Below the pieces are notes generated by a model that was not told where the DNA came from, made no database searches, and saw only the letters and a list, made by a program, of their open reading frames with translations. A DNA stretch of 64,000 nt from Bacillota bacterium (lineage in GTDB: Bacteria > Bacillota > Clostridia > Christensenellales > Aristaeellaceae), in the NCBI GenBank assembly GCA_023425025.1, contig JAFADG010000043.1:1-64000 (forward strand). The letters are read 5' to 3'. Shown one piece after another: positions 1-7,371 of this stretch; the stretch's first letter is position 1, and every line of letters starts with the position of its first letter. Position numbers and translations under genes: made by a program.

Positions 1-57
1 TTGGCCCAGTTGCGCCCTGCGGGCCTTCTGCTCCGGGGTGATCTTGCTCTTTGCCAT
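1..57 (-). CDS. IS256-family transposase, N-terminal fragment cut by window edge
   Basis: Only the first 19 codons are visible, beginning MAKSKITPEQKARRAQ. A clear GGAGGT ribosome site lies 6 bases upstream of the ATG at 57. The gene is called a transposase because the sequence just outside it resembles the terminal repeat of IS256 elements; the short peptide alone would not support that. The basic, Lys/Arg-rich start suits the family. The rest lies beyond the left edge, so intactness cannot be judged. Confidence 0.5.
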   Translation of the reverse strand, partial: MAKSKITPEQKARRAQLGQ

Positions 58-126
58 AAACGAAACCTCCATGCTGTTTCTATCCTATCACAGCTTGGAG
101 GTTTACACAAAATTCGGGACGGTCTC
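1..126 (-). mobile_element. End of an IS256-like insertion sequence
   Basis: Read on the minus strand, the outer end runs GAGACCGTCCCGAATTTTG followed by TGTAAA. This resembles the IS256 terminal repeat pattern (GA, four variable bases, GTCC, then a TTGTGTAAA block). It is followed about 45 bases later by the ribosome site and start of an open frame. The end is placed at 126. The other end and any target duplication are outside the window. Confidence 0.5.
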
Positions 127-138
127 AATTGAATACTA

Positions 139-298
139 ATACTATTTCCAAACATTAATTATTCGTCGTGCCAGTTCTTTTCGCGCGGAACTGCGTCGTT
201 GTCCGCTCAACGTAGCGCTGCTACGCCTCGCTCCGACTCCTTGTTCCGCATCGAAAATACCTTGGCACTTTGGAGTAATTAATGTTTTACAATAGTAT
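139..298. repeat. Long hairpin repeat, copy 1 (MITE-like)
   Basis: A 160 bp unit whose ends are inverted copies: ATACTATT at the left and AATAGTAT at the right, continuing as ACATTAATTA against TAATTAATGT. Pairing resumes inside, with GTGCCA against TGGCAC, TTTTCG against CGAAAA and GCGGAAC against GTTCCGC. A related unit lies at 58852-59011, just after the alpha-mannosidase gene. The middle, with CCGCTCAACGTAGCGCTG, is shared almost exactly, while the arms differ in a way that preserves pairing. It has no coding capacity. Confidence 0.8.
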
Positions 299-336
299 AA
301 GGTAAGAGCTGTCGTGAAAGCAAGCCGCAGCGCAAC

Positions 337-470
337 TGAAAAGAGGCTTCCCCTTGGGGGAAGCTGTCACCGAAGGTGACTGATGAGGGGCGCCTGCAAG
401 TCATCATCGCAGCAAAACACCTCATCCGTCGCTACGCGCCACCTTCCCCTCCCAGGGAAAGGCTTTTGGG
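337..470. repeat. Palindromic intergenic repeat
   Basis: The left arm runs GGCTTCCCCTTGGGGGAAGC, then TGTCACCGAAGGTGAC, then TGATGAGG. The right arm runs CCTCATCCGTCGCTACGCG and ends CCCAGGGAAAGGC, so the outer parts pair imperfectly. I recall very similar units scattered between genes in gut Clostridia, but cannot check that here. No second copy was noticed in this window. It lies downstream of larC and may end its transcript. Confidence 0.6.
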
Positions 471-498
471 CATGTTTCGCGGCTGTTTCCTTCGTATG

Positions 499-1770
499 TT
501 ACTCTTCTTTCGAAAGCGCTTTAAGGACTTCATTGACCGATAGATGATGGTTTCTTGCCGCGGCGGCGACATCTTCATACTCGAACTTTGATCTTTCGAC
601 CCCATACCCTGTACTGATTTTTTGGCGGATGGGTCCGAAGGCCGTCTCCACCGTTTCAAACTTCCGGTCCAGCATATAGCGGGCGCAGGAGACCCTTCGC
701 ACGCCCAAGGTGGTGGTGTGCCGGAGCATGGTCTGGGCCAGATGGTCGGCATCCGCCTGCCTGCAAAGGCAGACCAGCATTTGCCCCGGCCGGCTTTTTT
801 TCATTTGGATGGGCACGATGAACGCGTCCAGCGCGCCTTCATGAAGCAGCGCTTCCAGGGCAAAGCCCAGTGCCTCTCCGGTCATATCGTCCAGGTTGCA
901 GCTCAGTTCCGCGATTTCCCCGTTGGGGCCGCCGGCGCTGCCTGCTTCGCCCAGCATGACCCGCACGCAGTTGGCGGCCTCAAAATCCTTTTTACCCATG
1001 CCGTAGCCGATGGCGGCAACCCGCATGATCGGCATGGCGCCAAACTCCGTAGCGAAATGCTTAAGTAGCGCCGCGCCGGTGGGCGTACACAATTCGCCGC
1101 GGATCATGCCGCCGTAGATGGGCGCATCCTTCAAAATATAGGCGGTTGCCGGGGCGGGGACAGGCAGTATGCCGTGAGAGCAGCGCACCATACCGGCGCC
1201 CACATGCACGGGGGAAACGACCACCCGATCCGGGGCCAGTTCTTCCATCAAGAGGCACACGCCCAGGATATCCGCCACGGCGTCCATGGAGCCCACCTCA
1301 TGAAAGTGGACCTGCTCCACCGGCCTCCCGTGGGCGTGGGCTTCCGCCTGGGCAATCAGGCCGTACACCGCCAGGGCATGTTCCCGAGCGGATGGGGAGA
1401 CGGGCAGCGAATGGATCAGCGTGCGTATATCCGACATGCCCGTATGGCTGTGGTCGTGGCCCTGTTCGTGTGCATGGTCATGCTCGTGCTCATGATGATG
1501 GTCATGGTCGTGCCCGTGATGGTGGTCATGCGCATGGCCTTGAGCATGCACATCCAGGCTTTCTTCCTCCACACCGCCCACATGCACGGAAATGTGGGTG
1601 CCGGTGATGCCGCACTTCTGGGAAGGCTGCCTTTGTACGGTAACGCCGGGGATGCCAAGGCTGTTGATATACTCAATAAACCTGTCGGGATCGGGCAGCA
1701 GCTCCAATAGAGCAGCCATCAGCATATCGCCTGCGGCGCCCATGGCGCATTCAATGTACAGCGTTTTCAT
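499..1770 (-). CDS. larC: LarC, nickel insertion step of nickel-pincer cofactor synthesis
   Basis: A 423-residue LarC (DUF111 family). LarC inserts nickel into pyridinium bis-thiocarboxylate mononucleotide, using CTP, to finish the nickel-pincer nucleotide cofactor of lactate racemase and relatives. Visible features are the start MKTLYIECAMGAAGDM, the HFHEVGSMDAVADI motif and a striking His/Asp-rich segment at about residues 75-109 that should bind metal. In Lactiplantibacillus plantarum larC is split into two frames joined by ribosomal frameshifting; here it is one uninterrupted frame. It is the last gene of the larMN-Q-O-B-E-C operon, 18 bases after larE. The ATG at 1770 is preceded by GGAGGTGAAACC. 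Confidence 0.95.
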   Translation of the reverse strand: MKTLYIECAMGAAGDMLMAALLELLPDPDRFIEYINSLGIPGVTVQRQPSQKCGITGTHISVHVGGVEEESLDVHAQGHAHDHHHGHDHDHHHEHEHDHAHEQGHDHSHTGMSDIRTLIHSLPVSPSAREHALAVYGLIAQAEAHAHGRPVEQVHFHEVGSMDAVADILGVCLLMEELAPDRVVVSPVHVGAGMVRCSHGILPVPAPATAYILKDAPIYGGMIRGELCTPTGAALLKHFATEFGAMPIMRVAAIGYGMGKKDFEAANCVRVMLGEAGSAGGPNGEIAELSCNLDDMTGEALGFALEALLHEGALDAFIVPIQMKKSRPGQMLVCLCRQADADHLAQTMLRHTTTLGVRRVSCARYMLDRKFETVETAFGPIRQKISTGYGVERSKFEYEDVAAAARNHHLSVNEVLKALSKEE

Positions 1771-1788
1771 GGTTTCACCTCCGCCATC

Positions 1789-2595
1789 TTACGCCAGCGT
1801 TTCGTTCATACTGCCCGTTCTGTATCCCTTCAAATCCAGCGACACATAGCTGAACCCGTATTCTTTGAACTTTGTATACACCGTGTCCCGAACATCCTCC
1901 GCCATGATCTTTACAAATTCGGCGGGGGAAAGCTCAATGCGGGCAATGGTGCCATGGATGCGCACACGCACCTGGGTAAAGCCCAGATCCAGCAGCAGCT
2001 GCTCCGCCTGGTCCACCATTTTGAGCTTTTTCTCGGTGATTTCTTCGCCATACACAAACCGGGAGGAAAGGCACGCGAAGGATTGCTTTTTCCATGTGGG
2101 CAGGCCCATTTCACGGGACAGTTCCCGGATTTCCGCCTTGCTCAATTCCGCCCAGCGCAGGGGGCTTTTGACATTCAGTTCCTTTACCGCCTGCAGGCCG
2201 GGCCGGTAATCGCCCATGTCGTCGGTGTTGGAGCCTTCCACCACATGATTCAGCCCATGCTTTTGCGCGATATCGTTGATCTTGGTGAACAGCTCCGTCT
2301 TACACAGGTAGCAGCGGTTTTTTGGGTTACAGGAAAAGCCGTCGATGTTCAATTCCTCGGAATCGCAAATCACATGGGAAATGTTGTGCTCCGCCGTGAA
2401 CGCCTGGGCCTCTTTCAGTTCCCGCTCGGGAAAGGAGCAGGAGCGGGCGGTGACGGCAATCACCTTGTCCCCCAGGGTATCATGGGCGACCTTCAATAAA
2501 AAGGTGGAATCCACCCCGCTGGAAAAGGCAACGGCCACGCTGCCAAGCTCCTTCAAATAGGCGACGAGTTTTTCTTTTTTCTGTACTGCGTTCAT
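1789..2595 (-). CDS. larE: LarE, sulfur transferase of nickel-pincer cofactor synthesis
   Basis: A 268-residue PP-loop ATPase of the LarE family. LarE adenylates and thiolates the carboxylates of LarB's product. The PP-loop SSGVDS lies at residues 25-30. Cys175 in FACLSSRF matches the sacrificial Cys176 of the L. plantarum enzyme. Two further cysteines, C95 and C98 (RCYLC), give the three-cysteine pattern known from LarE enzymes that carry a [4Fe-4S] cluster and act catalytically, so this may be that type (inference). The start is the ATG at 2595, with GGAG 7 bases upstream. The frame stays open further upstream, but that part is translated repeat sequence. Confidence 0.93.
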   Translation of the reverse strand: MNAVQKKEKLVAYLKELGSVAVAFSSGVDSTFLLKVAHDTLGDKVIAVTARSCSFPERELKEAQAFTAEHNISHVICDSEELNIDGFSCNPKNRCYLCKTELFTKINDIAQKHGLNHVVEGSNTDDMGDYRPGLQAVKELNVKSPLRWAELSKAEIRELSREMGLPTWKKQSFACLSSRFVYGEEITEKKLKMVDQAEQLLLDLGFTQVRVRIHGTIARIELSPAEFVKIMAEDVRDTVYTKFKEYGFSYVSLDLKGYRTGSMNETLA

Positions 2596-2632
2596 AATAT
2601 TCTCCTTTATAATGACATTATCTCTTATACGC

Positions 2633-2912
2633 TGGCGTCCGAAGGTTTCCAAAGGGCGACCGGAGTTCCATCCGGCTCAATCGTCGCACTGCTTCGCTTC
2701 CGCTCATAACCCAACGCCCTCAATTGTCGCGCTGCTGCGCTACCGCTTGCATCGCTCCGTTTCTGGCGCTTCCTCCGCCTCGCTTTTTCCGCCACAGGCG
2801 GCGCTCAGCTTCGGAACCCGTTTCGCCAGCCTCCTCCGCCCTGCCCATATCCGCCACTGGCGGGGGCGGGGCTACTGAGCCCTTTGGTCGCGCCGAAGAG
2901 GGAAATCCTATT
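2633..2912 (-). repeat. UUCG-hairpin repeat, copy split by about 210 bp; gene-free interval larB-larE
   Basis: The outer parts (about 2633-2664 and 2877-2912) are the two halves of the repeat seen at 5279-5344 and 14089-14156, in the opposite orientation: TGGCGTCCGAAGGTTTCC on the left and GCCCTTTGGTCGCG on the right. Between them lie about 212 bp absent from the other copies, rich in CGCTTCCGCT and CTGCTGCGCTACC type words. No gene with a ribosome site is seen in the whole 2596-2920 interval. Confidence 0.7.
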
Positions 2913-2920
2913 TTCTTTTC

Positions 2921-3676
2921 TTAAGATATCCCCGTCATCTGATTGATCCGGCTCGCCAGGAACCCGGCCCCAAAGCCGTTGTCAATGTTCACCACGCTCA
3001 CGCCGCTGGCGCAGGAATTGAGCATGGACAAAAGCGCCGCGATGCCCCCAAGGCTTGCGCCATACCCCACGCTGGTGGGTACCGCGATCACGGGGCAGTC
3101 CACCAGGCCGCCCACCACGCTGGCCAAAGCGCCTTCCATGCCGGCCACGGCAATCACCACCCTGGCCCGCATCAGGTCATCCAGGCGGGAGAGCAGCCGG
3201 TGCAGCCCGGCGACGCCCACATCGTACATCCGCGTGACGTGGTTGCCCAGGGCTTGGGCGGTCAGGGCCGCCTCCTCGCAGACGGCCATATCGCTGGTCC
3301 CGCCGGAGGCCACCACGATGGAGCCCACAAGCTGCTGCTCTCTTTTTTCCGCGATGCCTACCCGGGAGATGGGGTCGTATTGCAGGGGCAGCCTGGCCGA
3401 TACAAATGCCGCCGCTTCCGTGGACATACGGGTGATGAGTATGTTCACGGCGCCGCCGGCAATCATTTTCTCCACGATGCCAAATATCTGCTCCGGCGTT
3501 TTGTTCTGGCCGTAAATGACCTCCGCCGCGCCCTGGCGCAAGGACCTGTGGTGGTCTACCTTGGCGTAGCCCAGATCTTCAAAGGGCTGCAAACGAAGCC
3601 GCGTCAGCATTTCCTCGGGGCTTATCTCCCCCTGCTTCACCTGATACAGTGCGCTCAATAGGGCTTGCTTGTCCAT
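2921..3676 (-). CDS. larB: LarB, carboxylase/hydrolase opening nickel-pincer cofactor synthesis
   Basis: A 251-residue LarB (PurE/AIR-carboxylase fold). LarB carboxylates nicotinic acid adenine dinucleotide and cleaves its phosphoanhydride to give P2CMN. Visible are VASGGTSDMA (about residues 122-131), the PurE-like PTSVGYGASLGG stretch and NIDNGFGAG near the C-terminus. Cys222 in LNSCASG sits where the L. plantarum enzyme has Cys221, the residue that attacks the pyridinium ring. The ATG at 3676 is preceded by GGGAGGAAGAAA. It follows the transporter ATPase gene by 37 bases, and larE lies downstream across a repeat-filled gap of 325 bases. Confidence 0.95.
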   Translation of the reverse strand: MDKQALLSALYQVKQGEISPEEMLTRLRLQPFEDLGYAKVDHHRSLRQGAAEVIYGQNKTPEQIFGIVEKMIAGGAVNILITRMSTEAAAFVSARLPLQYDPISRVGIAEKREQQLVGSIVVASGGTSDMAVCEEAALTAQALGNHVTRMYDVGVAGLHRLLSRLDDLMRARVVIAVAGMEGALASVVGGLVDCPVIAVPTSVGYGASLGGIAALLSMLNSCASGVSVVNIDNGFGAGFLASRINQMTGIS

Positions 3677-3713
3677 TTTCTTCCTCCCGCCGCCCCGCTG
3701 GGGCCTGAGTTTG

Positions 3714-4412
3714 CTACGCCAGCAAGGCAGATTGCAAAAGCTGTGGATCATCCAAAAGAGCTGCTTCCCCCTGGGCGAAAATGCGCCCTTCCTTTAATAC
3801 CAGCACCCCGTCCATATGCTCCCTGGCCAAACGCAGGTCATGGGTGGCAATGAGTATGCCGATGTCCAGGCGGCGGATCAGGCTGATGAAATGATTTCTG
3901 GCCCGGGGGTCCAGAAAGGCTGTGGGCTCATCCATCAGCAGCATTTTGGGCTTCATGGAAAGCGCGGTGGCGATGGCCGCAATGCGCTTTTCCCCGCCCG
4001 ACAGCCGGTAGGGGGGCCGGTCCTTCAAGTGGGAAATGCCCATCTCGTCAAGCAGCGCGTCCACCTGCGGCGCGATATCGCTTTCCTGCCGGCCCCGGTT
4101 GCGAAGGGAGAAGGCCACGTCATCGTATACGGTAGGCATGAACAGCTGGTCGTCGGGGTTTTGAAACACCATGCCCACCGTATCGCGAATTTGCTGGGTA
4201 TGGGCCTTGTCAAGGGGCAGGCCGCCGATTTGAATGGTCCCGCCCTGAGGGTATTCCAGCGCACATAAAAGCGACAGCAAGGTAGATTTTCCCGCACCGT
4301 TGGCGCCGACCAGCGCGTACTTCCTGCTGCTTTCAAGATGAAAGCTGACGCCCTTTAATGCATCCACCCGGTTGGGATAGGAATACACAACATCCCTTGC
4401 TTCGATCATCAT
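3714..4412 (-). CDS. larO: ECF-type nickel transporter ATPase (LarO/CbiO-like)
   Basis: A 232-residue ABC ATPase of the CbiO/NikO class that powers metal uptake. It has a Walker A GANGAGKST, the Q-loop FQNPDDQLF typical of energy-coupling-factor ATPases, the signature LSGGEKR, Walker B MLLMDEPTAFLD and a switch His in IATHD. Its neighbours are the membrane partners (larQ, larMN) and the Lar cofactor genes, so nickel is the likely substrate, as for LarMNQO of L. plantarum. Two adjacent ATG codons lie at 4412 and 4409; GGAGATGAA sits just before them and the first is chosen. Confidence 0.9.
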   Translation of the reverse strand: MMIEARDVVYSYPNRVDALKGVSFHLESSRKYALVGANGAGKSTLLSLLCALEYPQGGTIQIGGLPLDKAHTQQIRDTVGMVFQNPDDQLFMPTVYDDVAFSLRNRGRQESDIAPQVDALLDEMGISHLKDRPPYRLSGGEKRIAAIATALSMKPKMLLMDEPTAFLDPRARNHFISLIRRLDIGILIATHDLRLAREHMDGVLVLKEGRIFAQGEAALLDDPQLLQSALLA

Positions 4413-4431
4413 TTCATCTCCGAAAAAGCCA

Positions 4432-5220
4432 TCAGGCAAACAAATGCGAAAGGGGCAGAAAGCGGGCGGCCAGGATCAGCGTGCAGGCGGCAGCCGTAAA
4501 CAGAAGGTCGCCTCTGTTCATAGGCGCAGGCTTTGCGGCCGCAAAGCCGCCGTCAAAGCCCCGCAGCTTCATGGCCTTGTACACCCGCTCCGCCCGGTCG
4601 AAGCTTTGCAAAAGCAGCTGGCCCACAAAGGAGCCCATATCCTTCATGGCGATTCCCCTGGGGCTTTTTGCCCGCAGGTGGTAAGCACGTGTCATCCTGT
4701 CCGCCTTTAAAAACAGCAGCGACAAATACCGGAAGCTGAGTATCAGCACAGTAACGAGCACCCTGGGCACGCCGATTTTTTGGAGGCTGGAAAATACCTG
4801 CGCCGCCTTGGTGGTGGCCATCAAAATCAGGATGGCGCTGACCGTCAGCACCGTTTTTTCTATCAGCATGACCAGGGATACAACGCCGCGGGACACGGCA
4901 AAGCCGGGCAATTGCAGGTACGGCGCGGTTTCAAACAGCACGTTGGAGAGGCCGGCGAAAAGCACGAAGGGCAGCGCAACCGCCACGCGCTTTGCCATCA
5001 TGCTAAGGGGGATTTCTGCAATGGACAGAAAGATGGCGGGGTAAAAAAAGAACATGCTGAGGGTGAAGAGGTCCAGCCGGCCTACCGAAACCACCACCGC
5101 CACATACACGACGGTGGTGGCCAGCTTGGCCATGGGATGCCGCCGGTGCAGGGCGGTGTTTTTCAAAGCAAGCTCCTCCAGCGCCATCATCTGGCTGACC
5201 GCTCCGGCAGCTTTTTGCAT
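4432..5220 (-). CDS. larQ: ECF-type nickel transporter T-component (LarQ/CbiQ-like)
   Basis: A 262-residue membrane protein of the CbiQ family that couples the ATPase to the substrate-binding component. It has about five or six hydrophobic segments and the two short cytoplasmic coupling motifs expected of T-components: one in KADRMTRAYHLRAKSPR, the other in RAERVYKAMKLRGFDGG (the A-R-G type boxes that contact the ATPases). It lies between larMN and the ATPase gene, 19 bases before the latter. The ATG at 5220 has AAAGGACG upstream. Confidence 0.88.
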   Translation of the reverse strand: MQKAAGAVSQMMALEELALKNTALHRRHPMAKLATTVVYVAVVVSVGRLDLFTLSMFFFYPAIFLSIAEIPLSMMAKRVAVALPFVLFAGLSNVLFETAPYLQLPGFAVSRGVVSLVMLIEKTVLTVSAILILMATTKAAQVFSSLQKIGVPRVLVTVLILSFRYLSLLFLKADRMTRAYHLRAKSPRGIAMKDMGSFVGQLLLQSFDRAERVYKAMKLRGFDGGFAAAKPAPMNRGDLLFTAAACTLILAARFLPLSHLFA

Positions 5221-5278
5221 AGACGTCCTTTCGATCTATCTGGCTGTTGCTCTACATACATTGCCATTCGAGGAGAGA

Positions 5279-5344
5279 GATTTCGCGTCTTCGGACGCGA
5301 CCAAAGGGCTTTCCGATCGCCCTTTGGAAACCTTCGGATGCCAT
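5279..5344 (+). repeat. UUCG-hairpin repeat, intact copy
   Basis: A 60-base core (5279-5338) is identical to 14089-14148. It folds as two consecutive hairpins: CGCGTC-TTCG-GACGCG, capped by a UUCG tetraloop, then CCAAAGGGC-N8-GCCCTTTGG with a perfect 9 bp stem. It lies in the 140-base gap between larMN and larQ, so in the lar transcript it would form a strong processing-site or stabiliser-like structure. Confidence 0.85.
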
Positions 5345-5360
5345 CTCTTCGTTTTCTTTC

Positions 5361-6398
5361 TTACGCGGTCTTCCGCTTTGCTTTGGAAATAATCAGCCCC
5401 GCGCCGCCGGCCAGCAGCAGCACGGCAAGGCTGCCCCCGATGCCGGCCACGCTGGTGCCGGCCGCGCTGTCCGAATCCTTGAAGGCGTAATCCGGCATGA
5501 CGGAGGTCGCCTCCTGAATGCCGGCGAAGGCATCATACACGCCGCCTTCGGCAGTCACTTCCCGCAGTTCGCCGTCATTCGATGCGGGAACGGCTTGCGC
5601 CTGCTTCAATACCCCGTCCACCGACCATTCCAGCCCGTCGGGATAAGCGGAGGCAAACAGCGACAGGCCGCCGCCCACCAGAAGGACCAGTACGCCCAAT
5701 ACCGCCAGTACATTTTTCAGGGAAAGCTGCCTGGAAAGGGGCCGCATGACCTGCGCGCTTTCTAAAAGCTCCGGCCTTGCGCTGTGCACATACACAAGCA
5801 CCGCCGCCGTAACGATGCCTTCCACCACGCCGATGGCCAGGTGGATAGGCTGCATCAAAAGAGCAAAGGAGCCAAAGGGCAGCTTTGTGATGCCGGACAA
5901 CAGCGTCTGCAATACCACGGAAAACGCGCCCAATTGCAGACCGAGTACAACCGCCAGCACCGAGGCAAGGGTGACGTTCTTTTTGGATACGCCCTTTTTC
6001 AGGATTGGCTTGAACAACAGCGGATAGGCGATGAGACAGGGAATGACACCCATATTGAAGATGTTGCAGCCAAGGGCCAAAAGGCCGCCGTCCGCGAAAA
6101 TCAGGCACTGTATGAGCAGCACAGCCGTGATGCACAGTAGCGCCGGACCGCCGCCAAGCAAAGCCGCCAGCAGTATGCCGCCGCCGATATGGCCGCTGGA
6201 ACCGGTGCCGGGGATGGTGAAATTGATCATCTGCCCGGCAAATACAAACGCGCTCATGACCCCCATCACGGGGATTTTTTTCTCATCCAGCAGGCTTTCC
6301 TTCCGGCCTTTTACTACAGACCAGGCAATTGCCGCGCCGCTCGCGGCGTACATAATGCCGCCAACTGCAGGCGAAATCAAGGCATCCGCCATATGCAT
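5361..6398 (-). CDS. larMN: Nickel transporter S-component, CbiM-CbiN type fusion (LarMN-like)
   Basis: A 345-residue membrane protein. The N-terminus begins MHMADALISP, the Met-His-x motif that directly ligates Ni/Co in CbiM/NikM proteins, which fixes the start at 6398. Residues 1 to about 215 are the CbiM domain (SSGHIGGGILLAALLGG). The C-terminal third carries two membrane segments around an extracytoplasmic loop with PDGLEWS, the hallmark of CbiN/NikN, so M and N functions are joined. It is first in the operon, behind a good promoter (6506-6534). The nickel assignment comes from the attached lar genes; cobalt cannot be excluded from sequence alone. Confidence 0.92.
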   Translation of the reverse strand: MHMADALISPAVGGIMYAASGAAIAWSVVKGRKESLLDEKKIPVMGVMSAFVFAGQMINFTIPGTGSSGHIGGGILLAALLGGGPALLCITAVLLIQCLIFADGGLLALGCNIFNMGVIPCLIAYPLLFKPILKKGVSKKNVTLASVLAVVLGLQLGAFSVVLQTLLSGITKLPFGSFALLMQPIHLAIGVVEGIVTAAVLVYVHSARPELLESAQVMRPLSRQLSLKNVLAVLGVLVLLVGGGLSLFASAYPDGLEWSVDGVLKQAQAVPASNDGELREVTAEGGVYDAFAGIQEATSVMPDYAFKDSDSAAGTSVAGIGGSLAVLLLAGGAGLIISKAKRKTA

Positions 6399-6499
6399 AG
6401 GAAGTTCCCCCTTTCCTGTGAATACAAAAAACCATGAAAACACCAAGCCCATTCTTGGGCCCCCGATGCCTTCATGGCATGAGAACATTACGTTTCTTC
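6399..6499 (-). promoter_or_regulatory. lar operon leader with two small hairpins
   Basis: Between the predicted transcription start (about 6499) and the larMN start lie about 100 untranslated bases. They contain two adjacent stem-loops: ATGCC-N5-GGCAT and GCCCA-N4-TGGGC. They may be a metal-responsive leader or protein operators. I could not match them to a known riboswitch consensus, and the function is unassigned. Confidence 0.3.
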
Positions 6500-6505
6500 C
6501 GCAAT

Positions 6506-6534
6506 ATTATGCAGGGGATGCCCTGCTTTGTCAA
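6506..6534 (-). promoter_or_regulatory. Promoter of the lar/nickel operon
   Basis: On the minus strand TTGACA (6529-6534) and CATAAT (6506-6511) are separated by 17 bases, a near-consensus sigma-A promoter. It fires towards larMN, and no other strong promoter was noticed between it and larC. Confidence 0.75.
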
Positions 6535-6580
6535 GGGTTGGTTGCCCGGCAAGCAAAACGCATTGGAAAGGGTACGATGG

Positions 6581-7219
6581 CTATGGCGCTTTCGCGCCGC
6601 CATCGTCTGCATTGTTGCCGGGCAGGCTTTCCGGGTGAAAGACAGCGCTTGCCAGAATCTGCTCCAACTCAGCTGTGACCAAATCGCTGGCAGGCAGCGT
6701 ATATACATATGCATTGAAAATATACAGCATGCCGTTTTCGGCTGTCAGATATCTTGCGGTGGCGGTAAAGTCTTTCCCCGTGCCGCTATGATAGGCCATA
6801 TAAATGAAAGGGGTCTTCCCAATGACCTGTATTTCCGGCCAGATGTCTATGGTAATATCCTCATCCCAGAACAACTGTATGGCGGTCTTAACACCATTCG
6901 CGCTTGAGCGCAGGCTCTTGTCATTCATCTTGGAAAAATCGGCAATCAGCATCCCTTCCATGATATTGACACGCAAAGAGTACTCGTTGGAATAAGGCAA
7001 ACCATACAGGTACAGGTCTTTGTAAGTGTCAAACCACCCGCCGTTGTTCCCGCGGTCCAGGCGGTAGGCGTTAGCTGCTTCCCTTGTGTACACCAGCATA
7101 TCTGCGGGTACGGACAGGGTAAGGCCCGGAATGCTGACGGGCAGGGTTTCAGCCATGGCCGGAACGATAACCGCTGCCAGCAGTACAAGCAGGATGAATA
7201 GAAGGATGCCTTTTTTCAA
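6581..7219 (-). CDS. Secreted protein of unknown function
   Basis: A 212-residue protein with an N-terminal signal peptide (MKKGILLFILLVLLAAVIV, cleavage near PAMA). The mature part starts SIPGLTLSVPADM, followed by an alpha/beta-looking stretch with conserved-looking TPFIYMAYHSGTG. This layout resembles small PsbP/Mog1-like lipid-free secreted proteins of Clostridia, but I do not recognise a named family. The start is TTG at 7219, with GAAAGGTGG 6 bases upstream; the frame continues upstream without a ribosome site. It lies between the lar promoter and the GH50-like gene. Confidence 0.7.
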   Translation of the reverse strand: MKKGILLFILLVLLAAVIVPAMAETLPVSIPGLTLSVPADMLVYTREAANAYRLDRGNNGGWFDTYKDLYLYGLPYSNEYSLRVNIMEGMLIADFSKMNDKSLRSSANGVKTAIQLFWDEDITIDIWPEIQVIGKTPFIYMAYHSGTGKDFTATARYLTAENGMLYIFNAYVYTLPASDLVTAELEQILASAVFHPESLPGNNADDGGAKAP

Positions 7220-7371
7220 CGGAATCCACCTTTCCAAAATGGTGGGGGTTCCCATCTGAGGGGTGAGGATGGAGGAGAAACGTGCAACCATTTCGTTTCC
7301 ATGATATACCGGGCGTCTTGGACCTGTAAAGAAATGGGGGTGCGCAACAGAGCTAGCGCATGTATATTTCC

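Larger units (their letters stand above)
127..498. other. Gene-free stretch with two palindromic repeats
   Basis: No plausible gene with a ribosome site is seen here. It holds a long hairpin repeat (139-298) and a second palindromic repeat (337-470), both listed separately. They sit between the insertion-sequence end and the 3' end of larC, so the interval looks like a landing zone for small mobile or repetitive DNA. The second repeat could also act as a terminator for larC. Confidence 0.6.

Noticed and set aside
6399..6499. A NiCo riboswitch before larMN
   Set aside because: Only two short stem-loops are visible and I could not fit the multi-helix junction and conserved bases of that class.
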